Source: Streptomyces albireticuli (lineage in GTDB: Bacteria; Actinomycetota; Actinomycetes; Streptomycetales; Streptomycetaceae). Taken from it: 64,000 nucleotides of DNA. The notes under the pieces are model-generated. The model was not told the origin of the DNA. It worked only from the letters and a program-made list of their open reading frames with translations, and did not search any database. Positions within the stretch are counted from its first letter, which is position 1. The number at the start of each line of letters is the position of its first letter. Below are positions 15,018 to 23,637 of the stretch, in pieces. Made by a program: the position numbers and the translations under genes. Location: assembly GCF_021228125.1 (NCBI RefSeq), contig NZ_JAJQQS010000007.1:1-64000 (forward strand). Direction: 5' to 3'.

Positions 15018-15932
15018 ATGAACGGCAGCGGAACCGCCCCGGCAGCCCCGACTCCCGCCCCGCGCGCCGCCTACCGCAGGCTCAGCGTCGAGGAGCGCCG
15101 CACCCAGCTGATCGCCGCCGCGCTCACGCTCTTCGCGCACCGCGCTCCCGAGGACGTGTCCCTGGACGACGTGGCGGCCGCGGCCAGGGTGTCGAGGCCC
15201 CTCGTGTACCGCTACTTCCCCGGCGGCAAGCCGCAGCTCTACGAGGCCGCGCTGCGCAGCGCGGCCGACGATCTCCAGCTGTGCTTCGCCGAGCCGCCGA
15301 CCGGCCCGCTGAGCGAGCGGCTCGCCGCCGCGCTCGACCGCTACCTGGGCTTCGTCGACGAGCACGACGCCGGGTTCAGCGCCCTGCTCCAGGGCGGCAG
15401 CGTCGCCGAGACGTCCCGTACGGGCGCGATCGTCGACGGGGTGCGGCGGGCGGCGGCCGGGCACATCCTCGCCCACCTGGCCGTGGGGTCGCCGGGCCCC
15501 CGGCTGCGGATGATGGTCCGCACCTGGATCGCCGCCGTGGAGGCGGCGTCGCTGATCTGGCTGGACGAGGACAAGCTGCTACCGGCCGCGGAGATGCGCG
15601 ACCGGCTGGTCGACCACTTCGTGGCGCTGCTCGTCGCGACGGCGGCGAGCGACGGCCAGGCGGCGGCCGTCACCCGGGCGGCGCTGGAGCTGGAGGCGGC
15701 GGACGGGCCGGTGGGACGGCTGGCCCGGGGGGTGGCCGGGGTCGTGGCGGACTCGGGGCACCTGCTGGAGCCGGCGACGGCCGCGGAGGAGGACGGGCCC
15801 CGCGGGGACGACCAGGCCGGCGGAAAGGACGAGGCCGCCGCCGGGGACGAAGGGGCCGGCGAGGACACCGGCAGGAGCGTCTCCGGTCCGGAAACCCTTC
15901 CCTCTCCCCCGCCCCCCGTGTGCGGTCCGTAG
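15018..15932 (+). CDS. TetR-family regulator
   Basis: A 304-aa regulator. The HTH at residues ~22-66 (ERRTQLIAAALTLFAHRAPEDVSLDDVAAAARVSRPLVYRYFPGGK) is typical TetR; quoted in overlapping parts it reads RRTQLIAAALTLFA then VSRPLVYRYF. The C-terminal ligand domain ends near residue 250 and a ~50-residue Gly/Glu/Asp-rich tail follows, longer than usual. TACGCT lies 9 bp before the ATG, so a leaderless transcript is plausible. Located 56 bp after the AurF-like gene, it probably controls the diiron pair; inferred. Confidence 0.88.
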   Translation: MNGSGTAPAAPTPAPRAAYRRLSVEERRTQLIAAALTLFAHRAPEDVSLDDVAAAARVSRPLVYRYFPGGKPQLYEAALRSAADDLQLCFAEPPTGPLSERLAAALDRYLGFVDEHDAGFSALLQGGSVAETSRTGAIVDGVRRAAAGHILAHLAVGSPGPRLRMMVRTWIAAVEAASLIWLDEDKLLPAAEMRDRLVDHFVALLVATAASDGQAAAVTRAALELEAADGPVGRLARGVAGVVADSGHLLEPATAAEEDGPRGDDQAGGKDEAAAGDEGAGEDTGRSVSGPETLPSPPPPVCGP

Positions 15933-16063
15933 CGGGCGCCCGCCGACCCCCGGGTGATCCGGAAGCGTATGCCCGCCTCCCCGTGCCGCGCGGGAAGCGC
16001 GGCTGACCCGTACGGCCCCGCTACGACCGGAGGCCCGTCCCCCGTCTGACGGAGACTGGTGGC

Positions 16064-16333
16064 GTGAAAAGCGAAAATACGCCCTTCGAGGGCGGGCCCC
16101 TGGACGGGCGCGTACTGCCGGTACTCCTGGGCGTCACCGGGCATCCGCCGAAGATCTATGAGGTACCGGTGCCGGCCGGGGACGGCGGGGCCCCGGCCGT
16201 GCACGTGTACCGCAGGGAGACGGCGGGCACGACGCGACGGCTCGGGCTGCCGAAGGGGTGGAAGTACGTGTACGACCCCGAGGGCGTACCGGCGGGCGGC
16301 CTCAAGTGGCCATGGACGCGTCCGGGGAAGTGA
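16064..16333 (+). CDS. Conserved small hypothetical protein (89 aa)
   Basis: An 89-aa soluble protein starting at GTG with GGAG upstream. The motif [13 protein letters not shown] near the N-terminus, aromatic VHVYRR in the middle and KYVYDPEG near the end form a compact beta-rich pattern seen in small Streptomyces proteins of unknown function. No catalytic residues recognised. Confidence 0.6.
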   Translation: MKSENTPFEGGPLDGRVLPVLLGVTGHPPKIYEVPVPAGDGGAPAVHVYRRETAGTTRRLGLPKGWKYVYDPEGVPAGGLKWPWTRPGK

Positions 16334-16509
16334 CGGGCCCGGAGGTGGCGCGCGCCGGGAATCGCGCGCCCCTCCGTGTGGGTGATGTGGGGGCACCTCA
16401 GGAGTGAGCGGGTTAGGCGGATTCGCCCATGCCCACTGCCGTAAGTACGACCGGCCGTGCCACGATCCTCCGTGGGCAAACGATCACGCCCAGTAATGGA
16501 GGTGAGCCC

Positions 16510-17667
16510 GTGTCAGGACGGTTCGTGCGCTCTGTGTGCACGGCGGCGCTGATGGCCGGCGCCGCGTCGCTCGCACTGCAGGCGCCCCCGGCGACCGCCG
16601 CGCCGGCCGACCCGCCCGACCAGTCCGTCAGTGCCCTGCTCGCCCGGCTCCAGGCCCTCTACCGCAAGGCGGAGGAGGCCACGGAGACGTACAACGCCAC
16701 CGAGGAGAAGCTCAAGGAGCAGCGCGAGGAGGCCGCCCGGCTGGGCACCGACCTCACCCGCGCCCGGAGTGCCCTCACCGACAGCCGGGACGACGCCGGC
16801 CGCATCGCCCGGGAGCAGTACCGCGCCGCCGGCGGCGCCTTCTCCCCCTTCCTCGGCTTCCTGCTCAGCCCCGACGCCCGGCACGCCTTCGACCGCAGCC
16901 ACCAGATCACCCGCGCCGCGAGCAACCGCGCCGCGACCGTGCACCGGCTCACCCGCGACGAGAGACGGGCGGAGGAGCTCGCGGTCAGGGCCCGCAAGGC
17001 CCTCGACGCGCGGCAGAAGCTGGCCGCCCGGCAGAAGAAGCAGCGCGACACCATAAACGACAGCCTGGCCCAGGTGGAGAAGCTGCTGGCCTCCCTCACC
17101 GCCGAGCAGCTCGCGGAGCTCCGCGGCCTGGAGCGGCGCACGGTGGGAAAGGCCCAGCGGACCCTCCTCTCCTCCGGCCGGCTGAGCGGCGCGCGGGCGC
17201 CGTCCCGGGCCGGCGGCAGGGCGCTGGCGTACGCGTACGCGCAGCTCGGCAAGCCATATGTGTGGGGCTCCGCGGGCCCCGACTCCTTCGACTGCTCCGG
17301 CCTCACCTCGCAGGCGTGGGCACACGCGGGCGACCTCATTCCCCGGACGAGCCAGGAGCAGTGGCGGACGCTGCCGAGGGTCTCCCTGGACCGTCTGCGC
17401 CCCGGCGACCTGGTGATCTATTTCGAGGACGCCACGCATGTCGCGCTCTACATCGGCGACGGCCTCGTCATACAGGCCCCGCGGCCGGGCACGGCCGTGA
17501 AGATCTCACCGATCGCCTCGAACCCGCTGCTGGGGGCCGTCCGCCCGGACGCCGGAGAGGCCCCGCTGCGCGACTACGCGCCACCGGCGGCACGGCCGCC
17601 CGGGGGCTCGGCGCTCCCCGCGGCGGTGGCACCGGCGCCGGATTCCGCCACGACCCCTGCCACGTAG
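16510..17667 (+). CDS. NlpC/P60 cell-wall endopeptidase
   Basis: A 385-aa secreted protein. The GTG at 16510 is preceded by GGAGGTGA, giving a classical signal peptide (VRSVCTAALMAGAASLAL, cleavage after ATAA near residue 32). Residues ~35-215 form a long coiled coil. The C-terminal NlpC/P60 domain shows YVWGSAGPDSFDCSGLTSQ (catalytic Cys), a His in ATHVALYIGDG and a polar third residue. It should cleave D-gamma-glutamyl-mDAP bonds in peptidoglycan, like RipA/SwlA proteins. The last 94 bp overlap the convergent flavoprotein gene. An upstream c-di-AMP riboswitch, common for such genes, was looked for but not recognised. Confidence 0.92.
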   Translation: MSGRFVRSVCTAALMAGAASLALQAPPATAAPADPPDQSVSALLARLQALYRKAEEATETYNATEEKLKEQREEAARLGTDLTRARSALTDSRDDAGRIAREQYRAAGGAFSPFLGFLLSPDARHAFDRSHQITRAASNRAATVHRLTRDERRAEELAVRARKALDARQKLAARQKKQRDTINDSLAQVEKLLASLTAEQLAELRGLERRTVGKAQRTLLSSGRLSGARAPSRAGGRALAYAYAQLGKPYVWGSAGPDSFDCSGLTSQAWAHAGDLIPRTSQEQWRTLPRVSLDRLRPGDLVIYFEDATHVALYIGDGLVIQAPRPGTAVKISPIASNPLLGAVRPDAGEAPLRDYAPPAARPPGGSALPAAVAPAPDSATTPAT

Positions 17668-18893
17668 GCCGCCGTCCGCTCGGGGTCGTAGAAGTAGTCC
17701 TCGAAGTCGGACGGATCATCGAACCCGCGTACGAAGCGGTCCGCGACGGGCGGGTGCCCGGCCGCCGCCCCCATCAGCTCCATGACGTGCGCGCCCGCCG
17801 GCGCGAGCATGGCGTTGGTCCACCGGGTGGCGTGCCGGGCCCGCTCCCAGTGGCGGGCGAAGGCGCCGGTCATCCACTCCTCGTCGAAGGGCAGCGCACC
17901 GCGCTCGGTGATCGACTCCAGATAGGAGGCCGCGCACTTGGCCGCGGCGTTGGCACCCTGGCCCGCCACGGGGTCGTCGGCGACGACGGCGTCGGCCACC
18001 CCGAGGACCAGCCCGCCCGACGGCAGCCGCCCGACGGGGTGCCGGACGGTGGGGACGTAGCGCCCGGCCAGCGTGGCGCCCGCGTCCGTCAACTCGACGG
18101 CGGTGGCCCGCGCGTACTCCCACGGGGTGAAGCGCTCCAGCAGCTCCAGGGTCAGCGCCAGGTGCTCGCCGGGGCTCCTGAGGTCCTGGAAGACGTCGAG
18201 CGGGCCGCCGGGCACCCCCGCCCAGAAGAGGACGTCGGCGCGCCCGGACAGGGTCAGTGTGGGGACGACCAGGAGCTCGCCGACGCCGGGCACGAGATTG
18301 CGGCGGACCGCCTCGAACCCCGGGTGCTCCGGGCGCGGGCCGAGCCCGTGCACACAGGCGACGGCGAACGCCCGCTGCGGGACGGTGTACGGGGAGCGGC
18401 CTGCGTCCCGGCCGAACAGCTCCGCGAGCTCGCCCTTGCCCGCGGCGACGAGGACGAGGTCGTAGCGGCGCACCAGGAAGTCCAGGTCGGAGACGGTCGC
18501 GCCGTGGATGACGAGGCGGCCGCCGCGGTCGGCGAAGGTGTCCAGCCAGCCGGCCATCTTCAGCCGGGGGTCGACGGACTGGGCGCAGCCGTCGAACCGG
18601 CCGACCCAGTCGAGCAGGCGGCGGTGCCCGCCGCCCGGGAGGTCGGCGGGGCCGGCCACGGAGACGCCCAGGCCCTCGATGCGGGGGGCGCGGTCGGCCC
18701 AGAAGTCCAGGCCCAGCTCGCGCTCATGGCGCAGCGCCGTGGGGAAGAGGCACTGGGTGGACTGCACCCGGCCGGAGCGCATCTCCTCGGGCGTGCGGTT
18801 CGACATCAGCGTGATGTCGTACCCCCGGGCCTGGAGCGCGAGTGCCAGCTGGAGTCCGGACTGGCCGGCTCCGACGATGAGGATGCTCCGCAC
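17574..18893 (-). CDS. Styrene-monooxygenase-like FAD oxidoreductase
   Basis: A 439-aa flavoprotein. The N-terminal ILIVGAGQSGLQLALALQARG is the FAD Rossmann motif (shown in part), and MSNRTPEEMRSGRVQSTQ resembles the StyA branch. VLVAAGKGELAELFGRD and LVLGVADAVVADDPVAGQGANAA carry the second FAD-contact region with its GxxD-like motif. StyA enzymes epoxidise aromatic alkenes with FADH2 from a separate reductase; no reductase gene is adjacent. The GTG start has GGGGAG upstream. It lies 81 bp after cvnD on the same strand, so the conservon may control or be co-transcribed with it. Confidence 0.85.
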   Translation of the reverse strand: MRSILIVGAGQSGLQLALALQARGYDITLMSNRTPEEMRSGRVQSTQCLFPTALRHERELGLDFWADRAPRIEGLGVSVAGPADLPGGGHRRLLDWVGRFDGCAQSVDPRLKMAGWLDTFADRGGRLVIHGATVSDLDFLVRRYDLVLVAAGKGELAELFGRDAGRSPYTVPQRAFAVACVHGLGPRPEHPGFEAVRRNLVPGVGELLVVPTLTLSGRADVLFWAGVPGGPLDVFQDLRSPGEHLALTLELLERFTPWEYARATAVELTDAGATLAGRYVPTVRHPVGRLPSGGLVLGVADAVVADDPVAGQGANAAAKCAASYLESITERGALPFDEEWMTGAFARHWERARHATRWTNAMLAPAGAHVMELMGAAAGHPPVADRFVRGFDDPSDFEDYFYDPERTAAYVAGVVAESGAGATAAGSAEPPGGRAAGGA

Positions 18894-18974
18894 GGGTCCG
18901 CTCCCCCTGCCGTGGGGCCCGTAGGTCCCGTAGATCCCATGGACCCCGCGGACCCCTCGGGGCCCGTGGGTCTC

Positions 18975-19850
18975 TCATCCGGGTGTGGCGTCGAGGGCCC
19001 TGCCGACGAGGATCAGCAGGGTGTCGACGACGGCGATCCGCTGCCGGGCGTCCATGGTCACGAGGGGCACCTGGCGCGGGAGGGCGAGGGCTTCGCGCAC
19101 CGCCTCGGGCTCGTGGCGGGCCGAGCCCTCGAAGTGGTTCAGGGCGACGATGTAGGGCAGCCCGGAGGTCTCGAAGTAGTCGAGCGCGGGGAAGCACTCG
19201 GCGAGCCGCCGGGTGTCGGCCATCACGACGGCGCCGATCGCGCCCCGGACCAGGTCGTCCCACATGAACCAGAATCGTTTCTGGCCCGGCGTGCCGAAGA
19301 GGTACAGCACCAGGTCGGCGTCGAGGGTGATGCGGCCGAAGTCCATGGCGACCGTGGTGGTGGTCTTCCGGGGCGTGGCGGTGAGGTCGTCGAGGGTCTC
19401 GGCGGCGGCCGTCATGGCGGCCTCGGTGCGCAGCGGGGTGATCTCGGAGACGGAGCCGACGAAGGTCGTCTTGCCGACGCCGAAACCGCCCGCCACGACG
19501 ATCTTGGTGGCGTGGGGGGCGCGGGTGCGGTCCGTCTGCCAGCCACGCTCCACGGGGTGCGGCGCGGGGGCCTCCCGGACGGCGAGTGCGGCACCGATGG
19601 CGCCGGGGGCCCGGGACCGGACGGCCTCGCCTACAGGGCCGTCCCCGGCGTCGCCCTCGCGGGGACCGCCCCCGGCCTTCCGCGGGGCCTCGACGCCCCA
19701 GGCGTCCCAGGTGTCCACGCCCCGCGCACTCCCGGCGGACCGGGCGTCTCCGCTCTCACCGGCGGCCTCGGGCCCTCGGGCCCCGGGGGCGCCCGCCGCG
19801 CGCCCCGTCCCGCTCCTGACGTCCCCGGGGTCAGAGTCGGTGAAGTCCAC
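18975..19850 (-). CDS. cvnD: Conservon small GTPase CvnD
   Basis: A 291-aa protein with a ~110-residue low-complexity N-terminal extension (Gly/Ala/Arg/Pro) before a Ras-like GTPase domain: GGFGVGKTTFVGS (P-loop), MDFGRITL, LFGTPGQKRFWFMWDDL (G3-like, shared by CvnD and MglA types), MADTRR and ALNHFEG in place of NKxD. CvnD acts with CvnA, B and C in a membrane-associated complex comparable to eukaryotic G-protein coupling. The GTG start overlaps the 3' end of cvnC by 20 bp. The N-terminal extension is unusually long; a later in-frame start near the P-loop is possible. Confidence 0.93.
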   Translation of the reverse strand: MDFTDSDPGDVRSGTGRAAGAPGARGPEAAGESGDARSAGSARGVDTWDAWGVEAPRKAGGGPREGDAGDGPVGEAVRSRAPGAIGAALAVREAPAPHPVERGWQTDRTRAPHATKIVVAGGFGVGKTTFVGSVSEITPLRTEAAMTAAAETLDDLTATPRKTTTTVAMDFGRITLDADLVLYLFGTPGQKRFWFMWDDLVRGAIGAVVMADTRRLAECFPALDYFETSGLPYIVALNHFEGSARHEPEAVREALALPRQVPLVTMDARQRIAVVDTLLILVGRALDATPG

Positions 19851-20241
19851 CCCGCACCCTTTCCAGCAGTGCCCGGTCGGGCCGGCCGGTGCCGTGGTCG
19901 CTGTCGAAGACGCGGATCCTGCCCTCGTCGGCCAGTTCGAGCAGCAGGACCCGCACCACGCCGAGCGGCATCCTCAGCAGCGCGGCGATCTCCGCGACCG
20001 TGCGCAGCCTGCGGCACAGCTCGACCACCGCGCGCGCCTCGGGCACCCCGCGCGGGCAGGGGCCGCCGCCGGGCGGGCCGGAAGGGGCGCCGGCCCGGTA
20101 GTCGGCCGGGGCGTCGGGGTCGTCGCTGGCCGCGACGAAGGTCTCGACGAGCAGCGGGCGGCAGCGGTGCGGCGGGCTCCCGGTGAGTGAGTACGGGCGG
20201 ACCCGGGCCGGGCTGCGGCGGAGCGCGGCGGCCCGGCTCAT
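19831..20241 (-). CDS. cvnC: Conservon DUF742 protein CvnC
   Basis: A 136-aa DUF742 protein with VRPYSLTGSPP near residue 15, followed by a winged-helix-like region (VVELCRRLRTVAEIAALLRMP, LGVVRVLLLELADEGRIRV). DUF742 proteins are the third member of conservons. The ATG overlaps the cvnB stop by 4 bp (ATGA at 20238-20241), so it is translationally coupled. Confidence 0.92.
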   Translation of the reverse strand: MSRAAALRRSPARVRPYSLTGSPPHRCRPLLVETFVAASDDPDAPADYRAGAPSGPPGGGPCPRGVPEARAVVELCRRLRTVAEIAALLRMPLGVVRVLLLELADEGRIRVFDSDHGTGRPDRALLERVRGGLHRL

Positions 20242-20753
20242 TCGACCGCCTCCACCGACTGGCGCAGCTCCCTGCGCAGGGCGGGGGTGAGGACGTGGCC
20301 GGCCCGGCCGACGAAGAGCGCCATGTGGTAGGCGACGGCGCTCATGTCGCAGTCGGGCGAGGTGTGCACGCCCAGCAGGGAGCCGTCGCTGATGGTCATG
20401 ACGAAGAGGCTGCCCTCGTCCATCGCGACCATGGTCTGTTTGACGGCGCCGCCGTCCATCAGGCTGGCGGCGCCCGTGGTGAGGCTGCCCAGGCCGGCGA
20501 CGATCGTGGCGAGGTCGCCGGTGGAGCCGCGCGGCCCCTCCGGCCGGCCGGTGCCGGGGTAGGCCGGCCGGTCCGGGTCGGAGGAGAGCAGCAGCAGGCC
20601 GTCGGAGGAGACCACGGCGACCGACCGGACGCCGGGCACCTCCTCGACCAGGCCGGCCAGCAGCCACTGCAGATTGCGGGCCTCGTGGCTCAGCCCGAAG
20701 GCGACGGGGCCGACTGGGGTGACGGGGGTCGCCCCCCGGGAAATTGCGGTCAA
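20238..20753 (-). CDS. cvnB: Conservon roadblock/LC7 protein CvnB
   Basis: A 171-aa protein. From residue ~25 the roadblock/LC7 pattern is clear: LQWLLAGLVEEVPGVRSVAVVSSDGLLLLSS in segments, then LATIVAGLGSLTTGAA, MDEGSLFVMTISDGSLLGV and VAYHMALFVGRAGHVLTP. These modules regulate small GTPases such as CvnD. The start is assigned to TTG at 20753, because it overlaps the TGA of cvnA (TTGA) and GAGGAGG lies ~9 bp upstream. A longer frame upstream runs inside cvnA. Confidence 0.9.
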   Translation of the reverse strand: MTAISRGATPVTPVGPVAFGLSHEARNLQWLLAGLVEEVPGVRSVAVVSSDGLLLLSSDPDRPAYPGTGRPEGPRGSTGDLATIVAGLGSLTTGAASLMDGGAVKQTMVAMDEGSLFVMTISDGSLLGVHTSPDCDMSAVAYHMALFVGRAGHVLTPALRRELRQSVEAVE

Positions 20754-23380
20754 CCGCGTGCCTCCTCGACAGTGCCGCCCTGGGCGGGCGACCCCGCTGC
20801 GTTCCGATCGGTGGTGCGCCCGGCCCACTCCGCCTCGGCGTCCCGCCGTCCGGCGGTCGCGCCCCGCTGGAAGCCGGACAGCTTGCGGCGCAGCGCCTCC
20901 GCATCGACGCTGCCGCGGGCCGGTGGCGGTGCGGGCTGCTGGGGGACGGCCTTGGGCGTGCGCTTGGGCAGGCCGTTGCCGACGGACGGGTCGGCGGGGG
21001 CCGGCAGGCGGGCGTGCCGGCCGGTGGCGACGGCCGGTGCGACGGGCAGCCCGGTGACCCGTATCGGGCTGCCCGGGGGCAGGGCCGGCGGGTCGGCGGG
21101 GTGGACGGGCGCGGGCAGCGGTACGGGCGCGGGGTGTCCGGCGATCAGTCCGGCGGCCGGACCGGTGAGCCGGCCGGCGCCCTGGCCGGAGCCCTGTCCG
21201 GGGACGGCCCGCTGCGGGCGGCCGGGCAGGGCGTGGGAGTTGGCATCGGCGAGGCTGCCGGGGAGGTGGACCCTCGGGGACGCCGCGGTGCCCGGCGCGG
21301 GCGGGGCGTCGGCGAGGCCGGTGACGGTCGGCGAGCTCTCGGCCAGGACCGGCAGCGGGAGGACGACGACCGCCGCGGTGCCGCCGGTCATCTGCTCCCG
21401 CAGCTGGACGTGGACGCCGTGCCGGCCCGCGAGCCGGGCGACGACGTGCAGCCCGAGGCCCTGGCCCTGCTCCCCGTCGCCCCGCTCGCCGCGCGGCTCC
21501 GGGTGGCCCGCCCGGCCGGCCGCGGCGGGGGCCGGGGGCTCCGGATCGGGGTCGGCGAGGAGGGCGTTGAGGCCGGCGAGCCGGCCGGGGGTGATGCCGA
21601 TGCCCTCGTCCTGGACGGAGAGGACGACCTCGCCGGTCTCCAGGAGCCAGCCGGAGAGCTGCACATGGGCCTCGGAGGGGGAGAACTCCGTGGCGTTCTC
21701 CAGGAGTTCCGCCATGAGGTGGCTGATGTCCTCGGAGGCGTAGCCGGCGAGGCGGGCGTGCGGGGGAAGGGACTGGATCCGCACCCGCTGGTACCGCTCG
21801 ATCTCACCGGCGGCGGCCCGCAGCACGTCGAGCAGGGGGACGGGCGCGGTGCGGCCGGTGCCGGTCTCGGCGCCGGCGAGGGCGAGGACGTTCTCGCTGT
21901 TGCGGCGCATCCGGGTGGCGAGGTGGTCGAGCGTGAAGAGGGTCTCCAGGCGCTCGGGGTCGGTCTCGTGGGCCTCCATGCCCTCGATGACGGCCAGCTG
22001 CCGCTCGACCAGGCGGAGGGTGCGCAGCGACAGGCCGACGTGCAGGCCGTGCGCGCGCTCGCGCGCGGGGTCCGCCGGCCGTTCGGCGGGCTGTTCCGAG
22101 AGCTGGTCGGTGAGCTCCTGGTGCTGGGCGCGCAGGGCCTCGCGCTCCTCGGCGAGCGTCCTGCGGGAGGCGACGAGCCGGGTGCGCTCGCCCTCCAGGA
22201 CGGCGATGCGTTCCTGCATCCGGTGGGCGGTCTCGCGGAGGACGTTCACCGAGCGCACGGTCTCGGCGAATTCGTCGTCGCGGCCCTTGAAGGCGATGGG
22301 CCGTTCGGCGGCGGGGTCGGCGCAGACGCGGCGGGCGCCGAGGCGCAGGACGTCGAGGGGCCGGGTGACGGAGCGGCCGGCGCGGACGCCCGCGACGAGG
22401 GCGGTCAGCAGGCAGAGGGCCGCGGCGGCGGCGCGCAGCTCCAGGTCGGTGAGGGCGCCGGCCCGCAGCCGCTGGAGGCGCCCGAGCTCACCGGCGACGA
22501 GGACGGATTCGACGCCGCGCATCCGGTCGAGGCGGACGGTGAGGGCGGTACGGACGGGGTCGGCGGGGCCTTCCGGTGCCGAGTCCCGCAGGAGGCGGGT
22601 GAGGTGGCCTTCGGCGACGGTGACCTCGGCGCCGCCGACCGTCCGGTCGTAGGTGTCGCGGGCGTCCGCCCCGGCGAGCCGGCGGAAGTCGGCGACGGCG
22701 TCCTGCTCGCGCTGGGCGGTGCGCCGGGCGGCCGCGGCGAAGGTCTGGCGGCCGGCCCGGGCGGTCTGCGCGTCGCCCGTCTGCGCGGGTTTCGCCGTGA
22801 GGGCGGCGAGGAGCAGGGCGCGGGTGGCCGAGGCCTCCTCGACGGCGCGGCCGAGCGGCAGCAGGGCCGCGGGCCCGCCGGTGCCGGCCGCGTCGCCGGC
22901 GCGGTGCAGGGCCTGCACGGTGGTGGTGTAGGCGGTGTGGACGGTGAGGGCGTCGCCGCCGGAGAGCGCCTGCTCACGGGTGGCGGGGAGGCCGTCGAGC
23001 AGTCTGCGCACGGAGGCGGGCGCGGAGGGGACGTACTCCTCGATCTGCCGGTCCACGAGGGCCCGTTGGTCCTTGGAGACGCCTGCCGCCGCGGCGCCGT
23101 CGCGGCCGGCCGCGGCGAACTGGGTCATGGCGTCGCGTTCGTCCGCGAGGGAGTGGGCGAGGGCGAGGGCCGGGCCGGTGTCCTCGGCCCGGGCGACGAG
23201 CTTGCGGTCCTGGCCGAGTTCACGGGCGGCGTCGACGACGCCGAGGGCGCTTCCGCCGAGGACGGCGAGGGCGGTGACCGCGACGGAGGCGGTCAGCCGG
23301 TTACGCACCCGGGCGGTGCGCTCCCGCACCGCCGTGGACCGCTGCTCACGCTCGCCGCCCCGAAGCCGCTTCTTCCGCAC
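20750..23380 (-). CDS. cvnA: Conservon sensor-kinase-like protein CvnA
   Basis: An 876-aa membrane protein. After a basic start (RKKRLRGGE) come a first transmembrane helix (~28-48), a large extracytoplasmic nitrate/nitrite-sensing-type helical domain (~60-310), a second helix (LRAAAAALCLLTALVAGV) with HAMP, a coiled coil, and a HATPase domain with LMAELLENATEFSP (N box), VQDEGIGI and QGLGLHVVARLAG (G boxes). No canonical phospho-accepting H box is evident, as is usual for CvnA. The Pro/Ala-rich C-terminal ~220 residues are disordered. GTG at 23380 fits best; earlier in-frame starts add up to 31 codons. Confidence 0.93.
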   Translation of the reverse strand: MRKKRLRGGEREQRSTAVRERTARVRNRLTASVAVTALAVLGGSALGVVDAARELGQDRKLVARAEDTGPALALAHSLADERDAMTQFAAAGRDGAAAAGVSKDQRALVDRQIEEYVPSAPASVRRLLDGLPATREQALSGGDALTVHTAYTTTVQALHRAGDAAGTGGPAALLPLGRAVEEASATRALLLAALTAKPAQTGDAQTARAGRQTFAAAARRTAQREQDAVADFRRLAGADARDTYDRTVGGAEVTVAEGHLTRLLRDSAPEGPADPVRTALTVRLDRMRGVESVLVAGELGRLQRLRAGALTDLELRAAAAALCLLTALVAGVRAGRSVTRPLDVLRLGARRVCADPAAERPIAFKGRDDEFAETVRSVNVLRETAHRMQERIAVLEGERTRLVASRRTLAEEREALRAQHQELTDQLSEQPAERPADPARERAHGLHVGLSLRTLRLVERQLAVIEGMEAHETDPERLETLFTLDHLATRMRRNSENVLALAGAETGTGRTAPVPLLDVLRAAAGEIERYQRVRIQSLPPHARLAGYASEDISHLMAELLENATEFSPSEAHVQLSGWLLETGEVVLSVQDEGIGITPGRLAGLNALLADPDPEPPAPAAAGRAGHPEPRGERGDGEQGQGLGLHVVARLAGRHGVHVQLREQMTGGTAAVVVLPLPVLAESSPTVTGLADAPPAPGTAASPRVHLPGSLADANSHALPGRPQRAVPGQGSGQGAGRLTGPAAGLIAGHPAPVPLPAPVHPADPPALPPGSPIRVTGLPVAPAVATGRHARLPAPADPSVGNGLPKRTPKAVPQQPAPPPARGSVDAEALRRKLSGFQRGATAGRRDAEAEWAGRTTDRNAAGSPAQGGTVEEARG

Positions 23381-23637
23381 CGGTGCTCTCAATCTTCTCT
23401 CGTCCCACCCCTGGTACTGATTTGACCCTTTCAGCACCTCTGAGGGGCAGGCGCCCTTCGACCGCCCGGCCACTCGAAGGAGTGAATATCAATTTGAAAT
23501 TGACCATCGACATATGTCAGGGGGCCGCTCGGCGCGCACCGACACCCCCCTGCGGTACGTCACTTCAAGAACGCTTCGGCGGCCGACAGGATGCGCGCAC
23601 GCAGTCGTAGATTTCCGACATCCGGCACACTGACCTC

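Noticed and set aside
16340..16509. c-di-AMP (ydaO) riboswitch before the NlpC/P60 gene
   Set aside because: These riboswitches often precede Streptomyces cell-wall hydrolase genes, but the conserved blocks were not recognisable here; only a small GGCG/CGCC hairpin is present.
20744..23425. 893-codon open frame on the plus strand
   Set aside because: It is the antisense of cvnA, whose membrane, HAMP and ATPase motifs are clear; the plus frame is Gly/Ala/Arg-rich with no domain.
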